Shown here: in pieces, positions 1 through 8,366 of the stretch | Numbering within the stretch: the stretch's first letter is position 1 | Layout of the letters: each line of letters begins with the position of its first letter | Source: JARYGU01 sp033795365 | GTDB lineage: Bacteria; Pseudomonadota; Alphaproteobacteria; Rhizobiales; Rhizobiaceae | DNA: 64,000 nt | Direction: 5' to 3' | Assembly: GCA_033795365.1 (NCBI GenBank) | Contig: JARYGU010000011.1 | Span: 116,178 to 180,177 of the forward strand | Translations under genes and position numbers: made by a program | Notes under the pieces: model-generated | Seen by the model: only the letters and a program-made list of their open reading frames with translations | The model's database searches: none | What the model was told of the DNA's origin: nothing

Positions 1-105
1 GTGGAGAGCCCGATCAGTCTGACGGTGATACTTTTCACGGTCGCCATTCTGATCGCACCGGCCGTGAGGGATTTGAGGACGCGCCTGATCCGCAAGCCCT
101 GCTGA
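1..105 (+). CDS. C-terminal end of a membrane protein (partial)
   Basis: The frame is open from the first base and stops with TGA at 103-105, giving the last 34 residues of a protein whose start lies outside the window. What is visible is one hydrophobic segment (about residues 6-21) followed by a basic tail (RDLRTRLIRK), as expected for a last membrane helix with a cytoplasmic end. A final helix after a Pro-Ile-Ser turn is seen in TctA-type tricarboxylate transporter subunits, but that resemblance is weak and I do not rely on it. Confidence 0.45.
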   Translation: MESPISLTVILFTVAILIAPAVRDLRTRLIRKPC

Positions 106-187
106 GACACGCACCGGCGGACATCGTTAAGACCGCCGCGTCGCTGCTGAGAAAAGAACGCTCGATAAATGGGAGAGAGAGCTGGCA

Positions 188-2578
188 ATGCAGAACGAGC
201 ACCTGAAAACGATCGAACAACGCGTTTTGTGGCTATCGCATTGGATGATCCATCACGCCAACCACATCCGTCCAAAGGCCGACGGGATCAAGGTGGGCGG
301 CCACCAGGCATCGTCCGCTTCACTGGTGTCGATCATGACGGCACTCTACTTCTCGGCGTTGCGTCCCGAGGATCGTGTGGCGGTGAAGCCCCATGCATCT
401 CCTGTCTTTCATGCGATCCAGTATCTCATGGGCAATCAAAACCGCGAAAGGATGGAGAATTTCCGCGGCTATCACGGCGTCCAGAGCTATCCGAGCCGGA
501 CCAAGGACGTCGACGACGTGGATTTCTCGACCGGATCCGTCGGCTTGGGTGTCGCGATCACGTCATTTGCGTCAATGATTCAAGACTATGTGGCCGCAAA
601 GAGCTGGGGAAAGGACTTGAACCCAGGGCGAATGATTGCCCTGGTCGGCGACGCCGAGCTGGACGAAGGCAATATCTACGAATGCCTGCAGGAGGGATGG
701 AAACATGGCCTGCGCAACACGTGGTGGGTCATCGATTATAATCGCCAGTCTCTCGATGGCATCGTGCACGAGGGGCTTTTCCGGCGGATCGAGGATATCT
801 TCAGCGCCTTCGGCTGGGACGTGGTCCGCATCAAGTACGGTGTCCTGCAACGCGCCGCCTTCGAAGAGCCGGGCGGACTTCGGCTGCGGGAATGGATCGA
901 TAACTGCCCCAATCAGCTCTACTCGGCATTGACCTTCATGGGCGGAGCCGTCTGGCGCAAGCAGCTGATGGACGATCTGGGCGACCAGGGAGATTTGACT
1001 GCGCTGATCGAGCGGCGTAGCGACGAGGAACTGGCCACGTTGATGGAAAATCTCGGCGGTAACTGCGTCACCACCATGGCCGAGACTTTTGCCGCTATCG
1101 ATCATGATCGCCCGACCTGCTTCCTGGCTTACACTATCAAGGGCTGGGGGACACCCATCGCAGGCCACAAGGACAATCACGGCGGACTGATGACCAAATC
1201 CCAGATGGCGACATGGCAGGCTCAGATGGGCGTGCCTGAGGGCCAGGAATGGGAAAAGTGGGCGACGGTCAATGACCCGGAACGGCTAAAGGCTTTTCTC
1301 GACAGTGTCCCCTTCTTCTCGAAAGGCCGGCGCCGTTACGAAGATGATCTGATCGCCGTCCCCGCCATTGCCGTCAGCAGCGAGCGCGAAATCTCCACGC
1401 AAATGGCCTTCGGCAAGATCCTGGACGACCTTTCCAAGAGCAGCAGCGATCTTGCCGCACGCATCGTGACGATGTCGCCGGATGTAACCGGGACAACAAA
1501 CCTCGGCCCATGGGTTAATCGCCGAAAACTCTTCGCCCGAGAAACGCGCGCCGACTTGTTCATGGACCAGAAAATTCCCTCCACGGCCAAATGGGAGTTC
1601 ACGCCGGAAGGGCAACATATCGAACTCGGCATCGCCGAAATGAACCTATTCCTGCTCCTGGGTGCAGCCGGTCTTTCACACTCTCTCTTTGGCAAGCGGC
1701 TGCTGCCTATCGGCACGGTCTATGACCCATTCGTCGCGCGCGGTTTGGATGCACTGAATTACGCGTGCTACCAGGACGCCCGCTTCATGATCGTCGGCAC
1801 GCCTTCCGGCGTCACCTTGGCACCGGAGGGTGGTGCTCATCAGTCCATCGGCGCGCCTCTGATCGGCATATCGCAGGATGGCCTTGCCGCCTTCGAGCCG
1901 GCGTTCGTCGACGAACTGGCCGTGATCATGGCCTGGGCGTTCGACTATATGCAAAGAGACGGAAGCGGCGATCCGGATGAACGAACCTGGCTTCGCGATG
2001 AAACCGGCGGCTCGGTGTATCTGCGGCTCTCAACAAATCCGATCGAACAGCCTGTTAAACGGCTCGACGACGGCTTTCGGCAAGGGGCGGTGGACGGCGC
2101 CTACTGGCTTCGCAAACCAGGTCCTAACTGTGAGGTCGTAATCGCATATCAGGGGGTCATCGCCCCGGAGGCAATCAAAGCTGCGGGAATGATCAGCGAA
2201 GGACGGCGCGACGTGGGTGTTTTGGCGGTCACATCGGCCGATCGGCTGCATGCCGGCTGGACGGCCGCGCAGCGGGCCCGTGCGCGCGGGACGACGGCGG
2301 CACGGTGCCATGTCGAGCAGCTGATGATGAATGTCCCCCCGCATTGCAAGATCATAACAGTTATCGACGGGCATCCGGCAACGTTATCCTGGCTCGGATC
2401 GGTCACTGGACATCAGACAATACCGCTGGGAGTCGAGCATTTCGGGCAGACGGGCACGATCGCCGATCTCTACCGCCATTTCGGAATTGACGCCGCCGGT
2501 ATCGTGGAAAAGGTCAACGGCCTGACCTATGGCCGGCCACTCGCAAGACCTCTTTCGGTCGCTTGGTCCAATCCGTAG
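188..2578 (+). CDS. AceE-like transketolase-family (2-oxoacid dehydrogenase E1) protein
   Basis: A 796-residue thiamine-diphosphate enzyme of the homodimeric pyruvate dehydrogenase E1/transketolase type. The cofactor motif is seen as GDAELDE (about residues 154-160) and DYNRQSLDG (182-190), the latter close to the NLQRLDG form of AceE. The transketolase pyrimidine-binding half (IELGIAEMNLFLLLGAAG) and a C-terminal domain follow. AceE is usually nearly 890 residues, so this is a shorter relative and its substrate is unclear. The start is fixed by a strong GGGAGAGAGAG ribosome site at 170-180. No E2 or E3 gene is next to it, so activity as part of a classical complex is not shown. Confidence 0.82.
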   Translation: MQNEHLKTIEQRVLWLSHWMIHHANHIRPKADGIKVGGHQASSASLVSIMTALYFSALRPEDRVAVKPHASPVFHAIQYLMGNQNRERMENFRGYHGVQSYPSRTKDVDDVDFSTGSVGLGVAITSFASMIQDYVAAKSWGKDLNPGRMIALVGDAELDEGNIYECLQEGWKHGLRNTWWVIDYNRQSLDGIVHEGLFRRIEDIFSAFGWDVVRIKYGVLQRAAFEEPGGLRLREWIDNCPNQLYSALTFMGGAVWRKQLMDDLGDQGDLTALIERRSDEELATLMENLGGNCVTTMAETFAAIDHDRPTCFLAYTIKGWGTPIAGHKDNHGGLMTKSQMATWQAQMGVPEGQEWEKWATVNDPERLKAFLDSVPFFSKGRRRYEDDLIAVPAIAVSSEREISTQMAFGKILDDLSKSSSDLAARIVTMSPDVTGTTNLGPWVNRRKLFARETRADLFMDQKIPSTAKWEFTPEGQHIELGIAEMNLFLLLGAAGLSHSLFGKRLLPIGTVYDPFVARGLDALNYACYQDARFMIVGTPSGVTLAPEGGAHQSIGAPLIGISQDGLAAFEPAFVDELAVIMAWAFDYMQRDGSGDPDERTWLRDETGGSVYLRLSTNPIEQPVKRLDDGFRQGAVDGAYWLRKPGPNCEVVIAYQGVIAPEAIKAAGMISEGRRDVGVLAVTSADRLHAGWTAAQRARARGTTAARCHVEQLMMNVPPHCKIITVIDGHPATLSWLGSVTGHQTIPLGVEHFGQTGTIADLYRHFGIDAAGIVEKVNGLTYGRPLARPLSVAWSNP

Positions 2579-2651
2579 CTAAAAGGTCGGGCACGACTTC
2601 ACAGGAACACTCAATGCGGGGCGCGGTTGATCCCAGCGCCCTGCCCTCCCC

Positions 2652-2669
2652 AAAACCTGCTTCGGTTTT
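2652..2669. terminator. Small hairpin between convergent genes
   Basis: AAAACC (2652-2657) and GGTTTT (2664-2669) form a six-base stem with a six-base loop, between the plus-strand E1-like gene and the minus-strand small gene. Because of the A- and T-rich ends it could act on both strands, but the stem is short. Confidence 0.3.
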
Positions 2670-2989
2670 CAAGGTGACTGCGGCTCGGTCACGACTTCGA
2701 CCACCTCCCGCGAACGGATGAAGCCGCCAAGATCGCCATCCATGCCGTTGAACAGATCGACAATAGCACCGCGGGTGACCGGCAGCGTATGAAGGCGCAC
2801 AATCTTCATATCGCGCAGCGGCTGTTGCCGCCCCTCCTCTTCAATCAGCGCCGTCCTGAACGCCACGAGGTCGCTGCGCGCCTCGTCTACCGATTGGTAG
2901 AACTGGCGTGCGCAGTTTTCCAGATCGTCGCCGTAGGAGTAAGTATAGAAGGTAAAGCCCTTGTCGGTCCCTTGATCGATATCGGCCAT
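2669..2989 (-). CDS. Hypothetical protein, 106 aa
   Basis: A small acidic soluble protein with no signal peptide or membrane segment. I do not recognise the family. The ORF is clean, has a regular amino-acid composition and begins with ATG at 2989 (MADIDQG). Its stop lies on the hairpin at 2652-2669. The upstream leader can fold into a large structure (see 3043-3133), so the gene may be controlled at the RNA level; that is inference from the sequence only. Confidence 0.55.
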   Translation of the reverse strand: MADIDQGTDKGFTFYTYSYGDDLENCARQFYQSVDEARSDLVAFRTALIEEEGRQQPLRDMKIVRLHTLPVTRGAIVDLFNGMDGDLGGFIRSREVVEVVTEPQSP

Positions 2990-3042
2990 ATCACGGATTC
3001 CAAGCAGAGCATTCGCGGTACGCCCCCGCCTATGCTCATTGA

Positions 3043-3133
3043 CCCCTGGTGATCGGGGAGTTCGAAACCGTCACGAAACGGCCCTGTAGCCTTTAGCCGG
3101 AGGCCTGTTGCATACGCCACAGGCTCCCCGACC
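3043..3133 (-). promoter_or_regulatory. Structured leader upstream of the 106-aa gene
   Basis: On the minus strand a 10-base outer stem pairs 3124-3133 with 3051-3060 (one G-U pair). It encloses two hairpins: GCCTGT/ACAGGC (3103-3108 with 3119-3124) and CCGT/ACGG (3068-3071 with 3078-3081). The CCCC of the outer stem can instead pair with the GGGG just downstream (opposite 3043-3046), so two mutually exclusive folds exist. I do not recognise a known riboswitch class. It resembles a tRNA in size and ends in ACCA, but no proper T-arm can be drawn. Confidence 0.35.
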
Positions 3134-3347
3134 ATAAGGTCAAGGAGTGTGGTGCCGTAGCAGCCGACACCAACTTTCGTGAGGGGTTTCGACGCCCCAG
3201 GGCAGCGCGTTACTGCCTTATGTTCACTCTAGTATACCAATCCTCGGTTGTCGCGCATTTTTTTGCATGTTCTTCATGCGCTCAACAACAAAATTGGCGG
3301 CAAAGACAATGGCTTGCCGGAGGAGAGATCAACGTTTTTTTCCGCAG
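3134..3347. other. Intergenic stretch without recognisable gene
   Basis: Together with the leader above, this makes roughly 360 bases without a convincing coding frame between the two small minus-strand genes. It becomes AT-richer near 3220-3330, where promoters for the leader could lie. I see no repeats or RNA genes. Confidence 0.4.
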
Positions 3348-3698
3348 TCAGTGATGCGACTCAGATGTAGAATGATGGGCGATTAGGGAGGAGAGAAAGA
3401 TACGCAGGATCTCTCCAGTTTCGTCCTCGTCTTCCCTGACCATTGTATAGAGGTCATCAGTATCGAGGAGGAAGGACACTTTGCGCCGCATGGCAGCAAA
3501 CGTCAGGCAGGGATGATGGAGAAAGACAAGGGCCGCGCTTTCGACGGCTTCGAAACTCTCACCTTGAGACACCAGATCGTCGCCGGCAGCAGCGCTATTT
3601 AGCCATGTCGCCCGTGCCTCAATATAGGTTGAGATTAACCGTTCGAGTTCGAAATCTTGTGCGGGGTCGTTCATGTCGGGGCTACACTCGCTGGACAC
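3348..3698 (-). CDS. Hypothetical protein, 116 aa
   Basis: A small soluble alpha-helical protein, with no signal peptide, that I do not recognise. The GTG start at 3698 has AAAGGAAT about ten bases upstream; an in-frame ATG lies at 3674. The pattern of a helix pair with conserved Glu/Asp and a C-terminal His-rich tail is all that can be described. It is divergent from the XRE regulator at 3803, and an inverted repeat lies between them, so the two genes may be controlled together. Confidence 0.5.
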   Translation of the reverse strand: MSSECSPDMNDPAQDFELERLISTYIEARATWLNSAAAGDDLVSQGESFEAVESAALVFLHHPCLTFAAMRRKVSFLLDTDDLYTMVREDEDETGEILRIFLSSLIAHHSTSESHH

Positions 3699-3714
3699 GG
3701 CCGCATATTCCTTT

Positions 3715-3743
3715 GTAACTTACTTTTTTGGGCGCTAAGTTAC
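3715..3743. promoter_or_regulatory. Inverted repeat between divergent genes (candidate operator)
   Basis: GTAACTTA (3715-3722) and TAAGTTAC (3736-3743) are perfect inverted arms in the AT-rich gap between the minus-strand 116-aa gene and the plus-strand XRE regulator. This is the expected place and form for an autoregulatory site of the XRE protein; binding is inferred. Confidence 0.45.
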
Positions 3744-3802
3744 GATTATAATAAGTGCTATAACTTTCGTTTTCAATCTCAAACTTACTAAAAGGGAAAG
3801 TT

Positions 3803-4042
3803 TTGATCACAGCTGAACAATGTCGAGCCGCGCGCGGCTTGTTGGACTGGACCCAAGCTGAACTGGCTCGGCGCGTGTCGATCAGCGTGGTTTCGCTCCG
3901 GGCATTTGAAGGCGGCCGAGAGATGCGCGCTTCAAATTTGAAGCTCTTGAAGCTGACTTTCGAGCAAGCCGGCGTGGTCTTCATCCCCGAAAACGGTGGC
4001 GGCGCGGGCGTACGGCTGGCAAAGCCGCGACATGCGGAATGA
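3803..4042 (+). CDS. XRE-family helix-turn-helix regulator
   Basis: A 79-residue DNA-binding protein with one Cro/CI-type helix-turn-helix filling the first 55 residues (RAARGLLDWTQAELARRVS followed by a VVSLRAFEGG recognition region). The C-terminal FEQAGVVFIPENGGG segment is typical of short alphaproteobacterial XRE proteins. The start is TTG at 3803, with AGGGAAAG just upstream. It lies beside an inverted repeat (3715-3743) and a toxin-antitoxin pair, so it may regulate the neighbouring small genes. Confidence 0.8.
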   Translation: MITAEQCRAARGLLDWTQAELARRVSISVVSLRAFEGGREMRASNLKLLKLTFEQAGVVFIPENGGGAGVRLAKPRHAE

Positions 4043-4121
4043 AGGGGCGGCAATTTAAAACTTGCCAAACCGAACCCCCGTGATCATATGTAGGTAAAAT
4101 CACTACTTTGGGATTCCTGCC

Positions 4122-4367
4122 ATGGAAAAAGCCGTATCAGCAGCGGAGGCCAATCGCCGTTTCTCCCTGATCCTCCGCGAGGTTCGGGAGGGAGACAGCT
4201 ATGTCGTGACCAGTCATGGTAAACCCGTTGCGCGCATTCTCCCCGCCGACGCTCACCAGGAGACTGCCACCGGCGCTCGATCTGCCCTGATTTCCCGCCT
4301 CGAAAAACAGCCCATCGTCCAGGCCGGAAAATGGTCGCGCGACGAGCTCTACGAGGATGACCGGTGA
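4122..4367 (+). CDS. Phd/YefM-family antitoxin
   Basis: An 81-residue prevent-host-death type antitoxin. The N-terminal fold is recognisable (VSAAEANRRFSLILREVREG, then SYVVTSHGKPVARILP), which in this family binds DNA and represses the operon. The C-terminal tail ending WSRDELYEDDR is the expected toxin-binding part. Its TGA overlaps the GTG start of the PIN toxin by four bases, so the two are translationally coupled. Confidence 0.85.
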   Translation: MEKAVSAAEANRRFSLILREVREGDSYVVTSHGKPVARILPADAHQETATGARSALISRLEKQPIVQAGKWSRDELYEDDR

Positions 4368-4819
4368 GGGTTGCGTTCGACACGAATGTCCTTGCCTATG
4401 CCGAAGGGGTCAATAGCAGCGAGAAACGCGATGTTGCGCTTGATCTCGTGCGACAGCTCCCGCAGGCATCTGTCATCATTCCGGCACAGGTGCTCGGTGA
4501 GCTCTTCAACGTTCTGGTGCGCAAGGCCGACAGAAGCCGCAGTGAGGCGCGAGAAGTCCTGCTGAGCTGGAAAGATACGTTTTCGGTCATGCCGACCACG
4601 CCGGAAGCAATGATGATCGCTGTCGATCTCGTGACAGATCACCGGTTCAGCATATGGGATGCCGTTATCCTGGCGGTCACCTCACAGGCAGGTTGCCGCC
4701 TTCTGCTATCGGAAGACATGCATGAAGGCTTCACATGGGGAGGCGTCACCATCGTCAACCCCTTTGCGGTCCCGCGGCACGAGCTTCTGTCCATCCTGCT
4801 GAGCGGTCACCCAAATTGA
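4364..4819 (+). CDS. PIN-domain (VapC-type) toxin ribonuclease
   Basis: A 151-residue PIN-domain protein, partner of the Phd-type antitoxin. The acidic metal-binding residues are visible: Asp in FDTNVLAYAEG at the N-terminus, Glu in QVLGELFNVL, and Asp in FSIWDAVILA with Glu/Asp in LLSEDMHEG near the end. Proteins of this family cut RNA, often tRNA. The GTG start is chosen because it overlaps the antitoxin stop as GTGA. Phd with VapC is a common mixed pairing. Confidence 0.85.
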   Translation: MRVAFDTNVLAYAEGVNSSEKRDVALDLVRQLPQASVIIPAQVLGELFNVLVRKADRSRSEAREVLLSWKDTFSVMPTTPEAMMIAVDLVTDHRFSIWDAVILAVTSQAGCRLLLSEDMHEGFTWGGVTIVNPFAVPRHELLSILLSGHPN

Positions 4820-4854
4820 GCGAACGAACCGGGACGTTGAACGAGCTGAGGCCC

Positions 4855-5865
4855 TTACAGCGGCCGCCGGGCCCACCGCATGTATGTCCAATCGCCCTCA
4901 CCGGCCGGCACGATCTCGGATAGCTCTGTCGGCTCGGTCAATGTGGCGGCCGGCCAACCGGCTTGGGATCTCAGCCACTCGTCCGAATAAACTGTGGACT
5001 GATAGCGGTAGCCTTTGTCCGGCATGATCGCAACGACCGTCTCCTGCGGATGGGTTCGGGCATACCAGGCCCCCACGAGTGCAGCCGCACCGCTGGTCGG
5101 GCCGACATACATCGCGCGACGGCGGTACAGTTCCCTGGTGGCACCAAACGCTTGCAACGCGCCCACCCAATGCACCTCGTCAATCAGCGTATGATCGAGG
5201 TTCCAGGGGAGAATGCTGTTGCCGAGGCCGCGCAGCAGCCGGGGACCGGCCGCATGTCCGAAGAGCACGCTGTTGTTGGTATCCACGGCGATGGCGCGCA
5301 TCTCAGGAAAGAGCGAACGGAGATAGCGCGTCGTCCCGCTGAGCGATCCGCCGGAGCCGACACAGCCAACGAGGTAATCTATCCTGCCGAGCTTTTCCAC
5401 AATCATCTCGGCAAGTCGCGAATAGGCGGCTGGGTTGTCCGGATTGTCATATTGCTTTGGCCAGAACGCTCCTGGTTTGCTTTCCAGCACCCGATGCAGT
5501 TCCGCAAGCCGGCCGCTCTGATTGCCGGTCCGGCTCTCGTCTTCCACCAAGATGACGGAAGCGCCAAGCTGTTTCAGTCGTTCCTTGAAACTTGCATCCA
5601 TCAGGCTTGTGGCGCTGACGATCGTAAACCCGTATCCGCGCACGGCAGCAAGCATGGCCAGCGCCATGGCGAAGGTGCCGGAGCTCGTTTCGGTGATGTG
5701 GCCGCCCGGCTGCAAGGCACCGCTTTCTTCGGCGCGATCCAGCATGTAGCGGGCAGGCAGGAGCTTCATGAGATGAAACTGCGCCGCATAAAAGTTTGCC
5801 CCGAGCTCGATCATGCGCGGCGTTTCGTAGTCGAGAAGAAAGGATAGCTGCGGTTGCACGTTCAT
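4855..5865 (-). CDS. Cysteine synthase-like PLP-dependent enzyme (SbnA-type?)
   Basis: A 336-residue fold-type II PLP enzyme (cysteine synthase/cystathionine beta-synthase superfamily). Visible motifs are TSSGTFAMALAMLAAVRGY (substrate-binding loop), GCVGSGGSLSGTTRYLR (phosphate-binding Gly-rich loop) and PTSGAAALVGAW. The usual PSGSVKDR lysine region is replaced by AQFHLMKLLPARYML, as in divergent members such as SbnA-like enzymes. ATG at 5865 is preferred because it overlaps the stop of the GHMP kinase as ATGA; an ATG at 5871 is also in frame. The coupling suggests both act in one pathway, perhaps on a phosphorylated amino acid. Confidence 0.8.
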   Translation of the reverse strand: MNVQPQLSFLLDYETPRMIELGANFYAAQFHLMKLLPARYMLDRAEESGALQPGGHITETSSGTFAMALAMLAAVRGYGFTIVSATSLMDASFKERLKQLGASVILVEDESRTGNQSGRLAELHRVLESKPGAFWPKQYDNPDNPAAYSRLAEMIVEKLGRIDYLVGCVGSGGSLSGTTRYLRSLFPEMRAIAVDTNNSVLFGHAAGPRLLRGLGNSILPWNLDHTLIDEVHWVGALQAFGATRELYRRRAMYVGPTSGAAALVGAWYARTHPQETVVAIMPDKGYRYQSTVYSDEWLRSQAGWPAATLTEPTELSEIVPAGEGDWTYMRWARRPL

Positions 5866-6833
5866 CCCCATACCGGCATGGCATCGGCATTCACGGCAAA
5901 CCTGAGAATATCAGTGAAGCCGGCTTCGCGGGCAGCCGTTGCGGCGCGCTTTGCCCGAGATGGTGCATCGCGTTCCTTCCCGTCGAGCAGAACGCCCATC
6001 AGGTTTCCGCTATGGGCAACCTGAACGCCGCAACCGTCATTCTCTTCACAAATCCGAAGAAGCGCCTCGAAGTGCTTTTTTGGAAGATGTCGCTGGTTGA
6101 TGCGGGCGCTGGCCGTCGCGACGTGTCCCAACAGGCTGGCATCCTCATCAACGATAGCGCGGCGGGCAAGTCCGCGCAGGACACGAAAGCTTTCGATTTC
6201 CGAACTGTCATATTGGGCCGGCGAGAAGGCAAGGGTGTCGACCGGCGGATCATCGCGAGAGACAAATCCGACAACGTACAGGGGTGGGTAATCGCCGGGA
6301 AAGTATTCAAGCACCCTGCCCTCGCGGTGCGCAAAGAGAACCACCCGCTCACCGAAGGCAATGCTGTCGCTTGCTGTTTCGGCCTCAACAGCCAGCCGGC
6401 AAATCAAGGAACGCCGCAGCTCCACGCCTGTCGCGGCCGCAGCAGCGCGGATTGCCGCGACGACATCCGCCGTCGATGATCCGTAGCCGTAACCAACGGG
6501 AATTGAGGTTTCGATGGTGAGGCATCCGGAGACTTGGGAATATCCCAATTCCTGGAAGGTCAGCGCTGCGGCTTTCGCAGCCTTGCTGCGGCCGGGCGGA
6601 CGCGTGCGGATGTCCCTGCCATCCTCAGGCCAGAAAGTGGCGATGGATTCCGCACATGGAAATGGAAGGGTGAGGAGCGCGCGATGAAGCCTGCCCGCCT
6701 CGTCCAGAAAGACGCCTTGCAGGATCTCGCCATGATGGGCGCTGGCCCTGCCGGTTCCGACACGAAGCGGTCGGGAATAGACGTGACCTGGGGCTGTGCG
6801 GGTTTCGAATGGAAAGCTGTTGGGAAAGGACAT
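5862..6833 (-). CDS. GHMP-family kinase, PduX-like
   Basis: A 323-residue GHMP kinase. The signature ATP loop is IPVGYGYGSSTADVVAAIR (P-x3-G-x-G-S-S), and the N-terminal HHGEILQG matches the GELLQG motif of PduX (L-threonine kinase). These enzymes phosphorylate the hydroxyl of small substrates such as homoserine, threonine or mevalonate. The gene is immediately followed, with ATGA overlap, by a PLP-dependent cysteine synthase-like enzyme, so its product could be the activated substrate of a beta-replacement reaction; that link is inference. No strong ribosome site is seen before the ATG at 6833, so the start could be slightly different. Confidence 0.78.
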   Translation of the reverse strand: MSFPNSFPFETRTAPGHVYSRPLRVGTGRASAHHGEILQGVFLDEAGRLHRALLTLPFPCAESIATFWPEDGRDIRTRPPGRSKAAKAAALTFQELGYSQVSGCLTIETSIPVGYGYGSSTADVVAAIRAAAAATGVELRRSLICRLAVEAETASDSIAFGERVVLFAHREGRVLEYFPGDYPPLYVVGFVSRDDPPVDTLAFSPAQYDSSEIESFRVLRGLARRAIVDEDASLLGHVATASARINQRHLPKKHFEALLRICEENDGCGVQVAHSGNLMGVLLDGKERDAPSRAKRAATAAREAGFTDILRFAVNADAMPVWG

Positions 6834-7100
6834 GGTGCGCGCTCTGGGAAAATCGTGACACGTCGTAAGTTTTCTCGGTGCGAGCGATGCTGTCTCTCCT
6901 CATTTATGAGGATAAACAATGACTTGACATAGATTTACGCTCTAACGAGTTCTTGAAGAGACGTGATCTTCCGGCCATGTCGGCTGGTCGATTTCCGAGT
7001 TGCGAGCCGGGCGGAGCCCGGCGAGCGCCGCCACTCGCGCTTCACGGAGCCGTGAAAATCTGTCATAGACCAGGTCCTCGGGACACCCTGCGGCGGACCG
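6834..7100. other. Intergenic region upstream of the GHMP kinase
   Basis: About 270 bases with no convincing gene. The AT-rich part (6895-6950), including the small palindrome CTCATTTATGAG, is the likely promoter region of the minus-strand kinase operon. The rest is GC-rich and shows no recognisable element. Confidence 0.4.
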
Positions 7101-7143
7101 TTGGACCGGACGCGGTGGATGTCATTCACCGCGTCCGGCCCAA
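7101..7143 (-). terminator. Strong hairpin downstream of the DUF932 gene
   Basis: Arms 7101-7117 and 7127-7143 are complementary over 17 bases with a single mismatch, around a nine-base loop. The hairpin begins four bases after the stop of the minus-strand DUF932 gene, so it most likely ends that transcript. There is no T-run behind it, so termination may be Rho-assisted or it may mainly protect the 3' end. Confidence 0.6.
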
Positions 7144-7146
7144 CCC

Positions 7147-8340
7147 TTATGATGCCCGTTCCAATAGGGCCCGCGCCTTTCCTTCAAGCTCAAGGCGGGT
7201 ATCCTGATGCGCCTTGGTGCGGGCATGCGCCGTCAAACCCTGCACAAAGTCGAAAATGCTTTCAGGCGGGCGGCCCTCCTCCTGCAACACTGTTTCGATG
7301 ATCCTGCCGGTCTCCGCCTTGCTGAACCCGCGACGGCGAAGGAAGGTTTCGCGATCCTCATCGGTGCGGGCGACGATCTTTTCGCGGGCCGCCTTGATGC
7401 CGGCGACAAAGGGCGCGGGCGAGGAATTGGCGAAGCTCTTCAGCGCCGGTGCCGCTTGATGCGCGAAACGCTGCGCCGCAAACTTCGAATGCCGGATGGT
7501 GATTTCCTCGAAATTCTCGACGCCCCACAAGCAACGGTTCATGCAAACCGCCCTGAGATAGAAGCTGGCGATGCCGAGCGTCTTGCTGCCGACTTCGCTG
7601 TTCCAGCAATAGAAGCCCCTGAAATACAAATCGGGCTCTCCGTTCGGCAGGCGTCCGGCCTCGATCGGGTGCGTGTCGTCCACCAAAAACAGGAAAACAT
7701 CCCTGTCCGAGGCGTAAAGCGTGGTGGTGTCCTTCGTCACGTCCACGAAGGGGTTATGGGTCATGGTCGCCCAATCCAGCACGCCTGGCACCTTCCACAT
7801 GGTATCGCCCACGCCATTGCCCGCGATCTTCATCACCGCTCCGACAAGCTCATGATCCCAGATACGCCCATAGTCCGGGCCGGTCACGGCACGCAATTCA
7901 ATCCGGCCGTCGTCCGTTTCCAGCGTCTTGACCAGTTCGGCGCGATGCGAAAGCAAGCCATGCTGCAGATTGATGCCTGCCAACGGCGCGGGGAGTTGCC
8001 GCATGTAGGATGCCGGTGCACCCACGAGGCTGCAAAGCTGGCTGAAACTCCAATGCGTCGGAGCAATCGAGGCCTCCTGCCCCGGGACGATAAGCGAAAG
8101 CCTTTCCGCATTGTCGCGACTGGCTTCCACGCGCACGGCGCGGCTTTCCACCGTGCGGGCCGTGGCGCGATCCGCCCGCGCCTTCACGGCGTCGTAAAGT
8201 TCGGTGAGCGACAAGTACCGCTCGTCATCGGGGCGCGAAAACCATTCCGACGAGACGCGGGTGTTGAGGCAGCCGCGCGACGCATCCACGCGGAAACCGC
8301 TGCTGACTGGCTGGCTGTTCTGGCTGCTGCTGATATTCAT
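7147..8340 (-). CDS. DUF932 plasmid protein
   Basis: A 397-residue soluble protein of the DUF932 family, common on plasmids and phages of alphaproteobacteria; its role is unknown but it travels with DUF736, DUF2958 and ParB-like genes as here. The start at 8340 (MNISSSQNSQ) is chosen over longer reading frames because GGAAAGGAG lies directly upstream. Recognisable family features are the ASYMRQLPAPLAGINLQHGL segment, TGPDYGRIWDHELV and the YFRGFYCWNSEVGSKTL core. Its 5' leader is one of two copies of a repeated structured element (8367-8610). Confidence 0.85.
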   Translation of the reverse strand: MNISSSQNSQPVSSGFRVDASRGCLNTRVSSEWFSRPDDERYLSLTELYDAVKARADRATARTVESRAVRVEASRDNAERLSLIVPGQEASIAPTHWSFSQLCSLVGAPASYMRQLPAPLAGINLQHGLLSHRAELVKTLETDDGRIELRAVTGPDYGRIWDHELVGAVMKIAGNGVGDTMWKVPGVLDWATMTHNPFVDVTKDTTTLYASDRDVFLFLVDDTHPIEAGRLPNGEPDLYFRGFYCWNSEVGSKTLGIASFYLRAVCMNRCLWGVENFEEITIRHSKFAAQRFAHQAAPALKSFANSSPAPFVAGIKAAREKIVARTDEDRETFLRRRGFSKAETGRIIETVLQEEGRPPESIFDFVQGLTAHARTKAHQDTRLELEGKARALLERAS

Positions 8341-8366
8341 GTCCTTGCTCCTTTCCCGTTGTTGCC

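Noticed and set aside
3051..3133. A tRNA or tRNA-like gene on the minus strand (seven-pair stem, ACCA end)
   Set aside because: The T-arm and anticodon arm cannot be folded properly; a structured leader fits better.
6935..7129. A 64-codon frame on the minus strand between the GHMP kinase and the DUF932 gene
   Set aside because: It runs through the terminator hairpin at 7101-7143, lacks a ribosome site and has an arginine-rich composition typical of non-coding GC-rich DNA.
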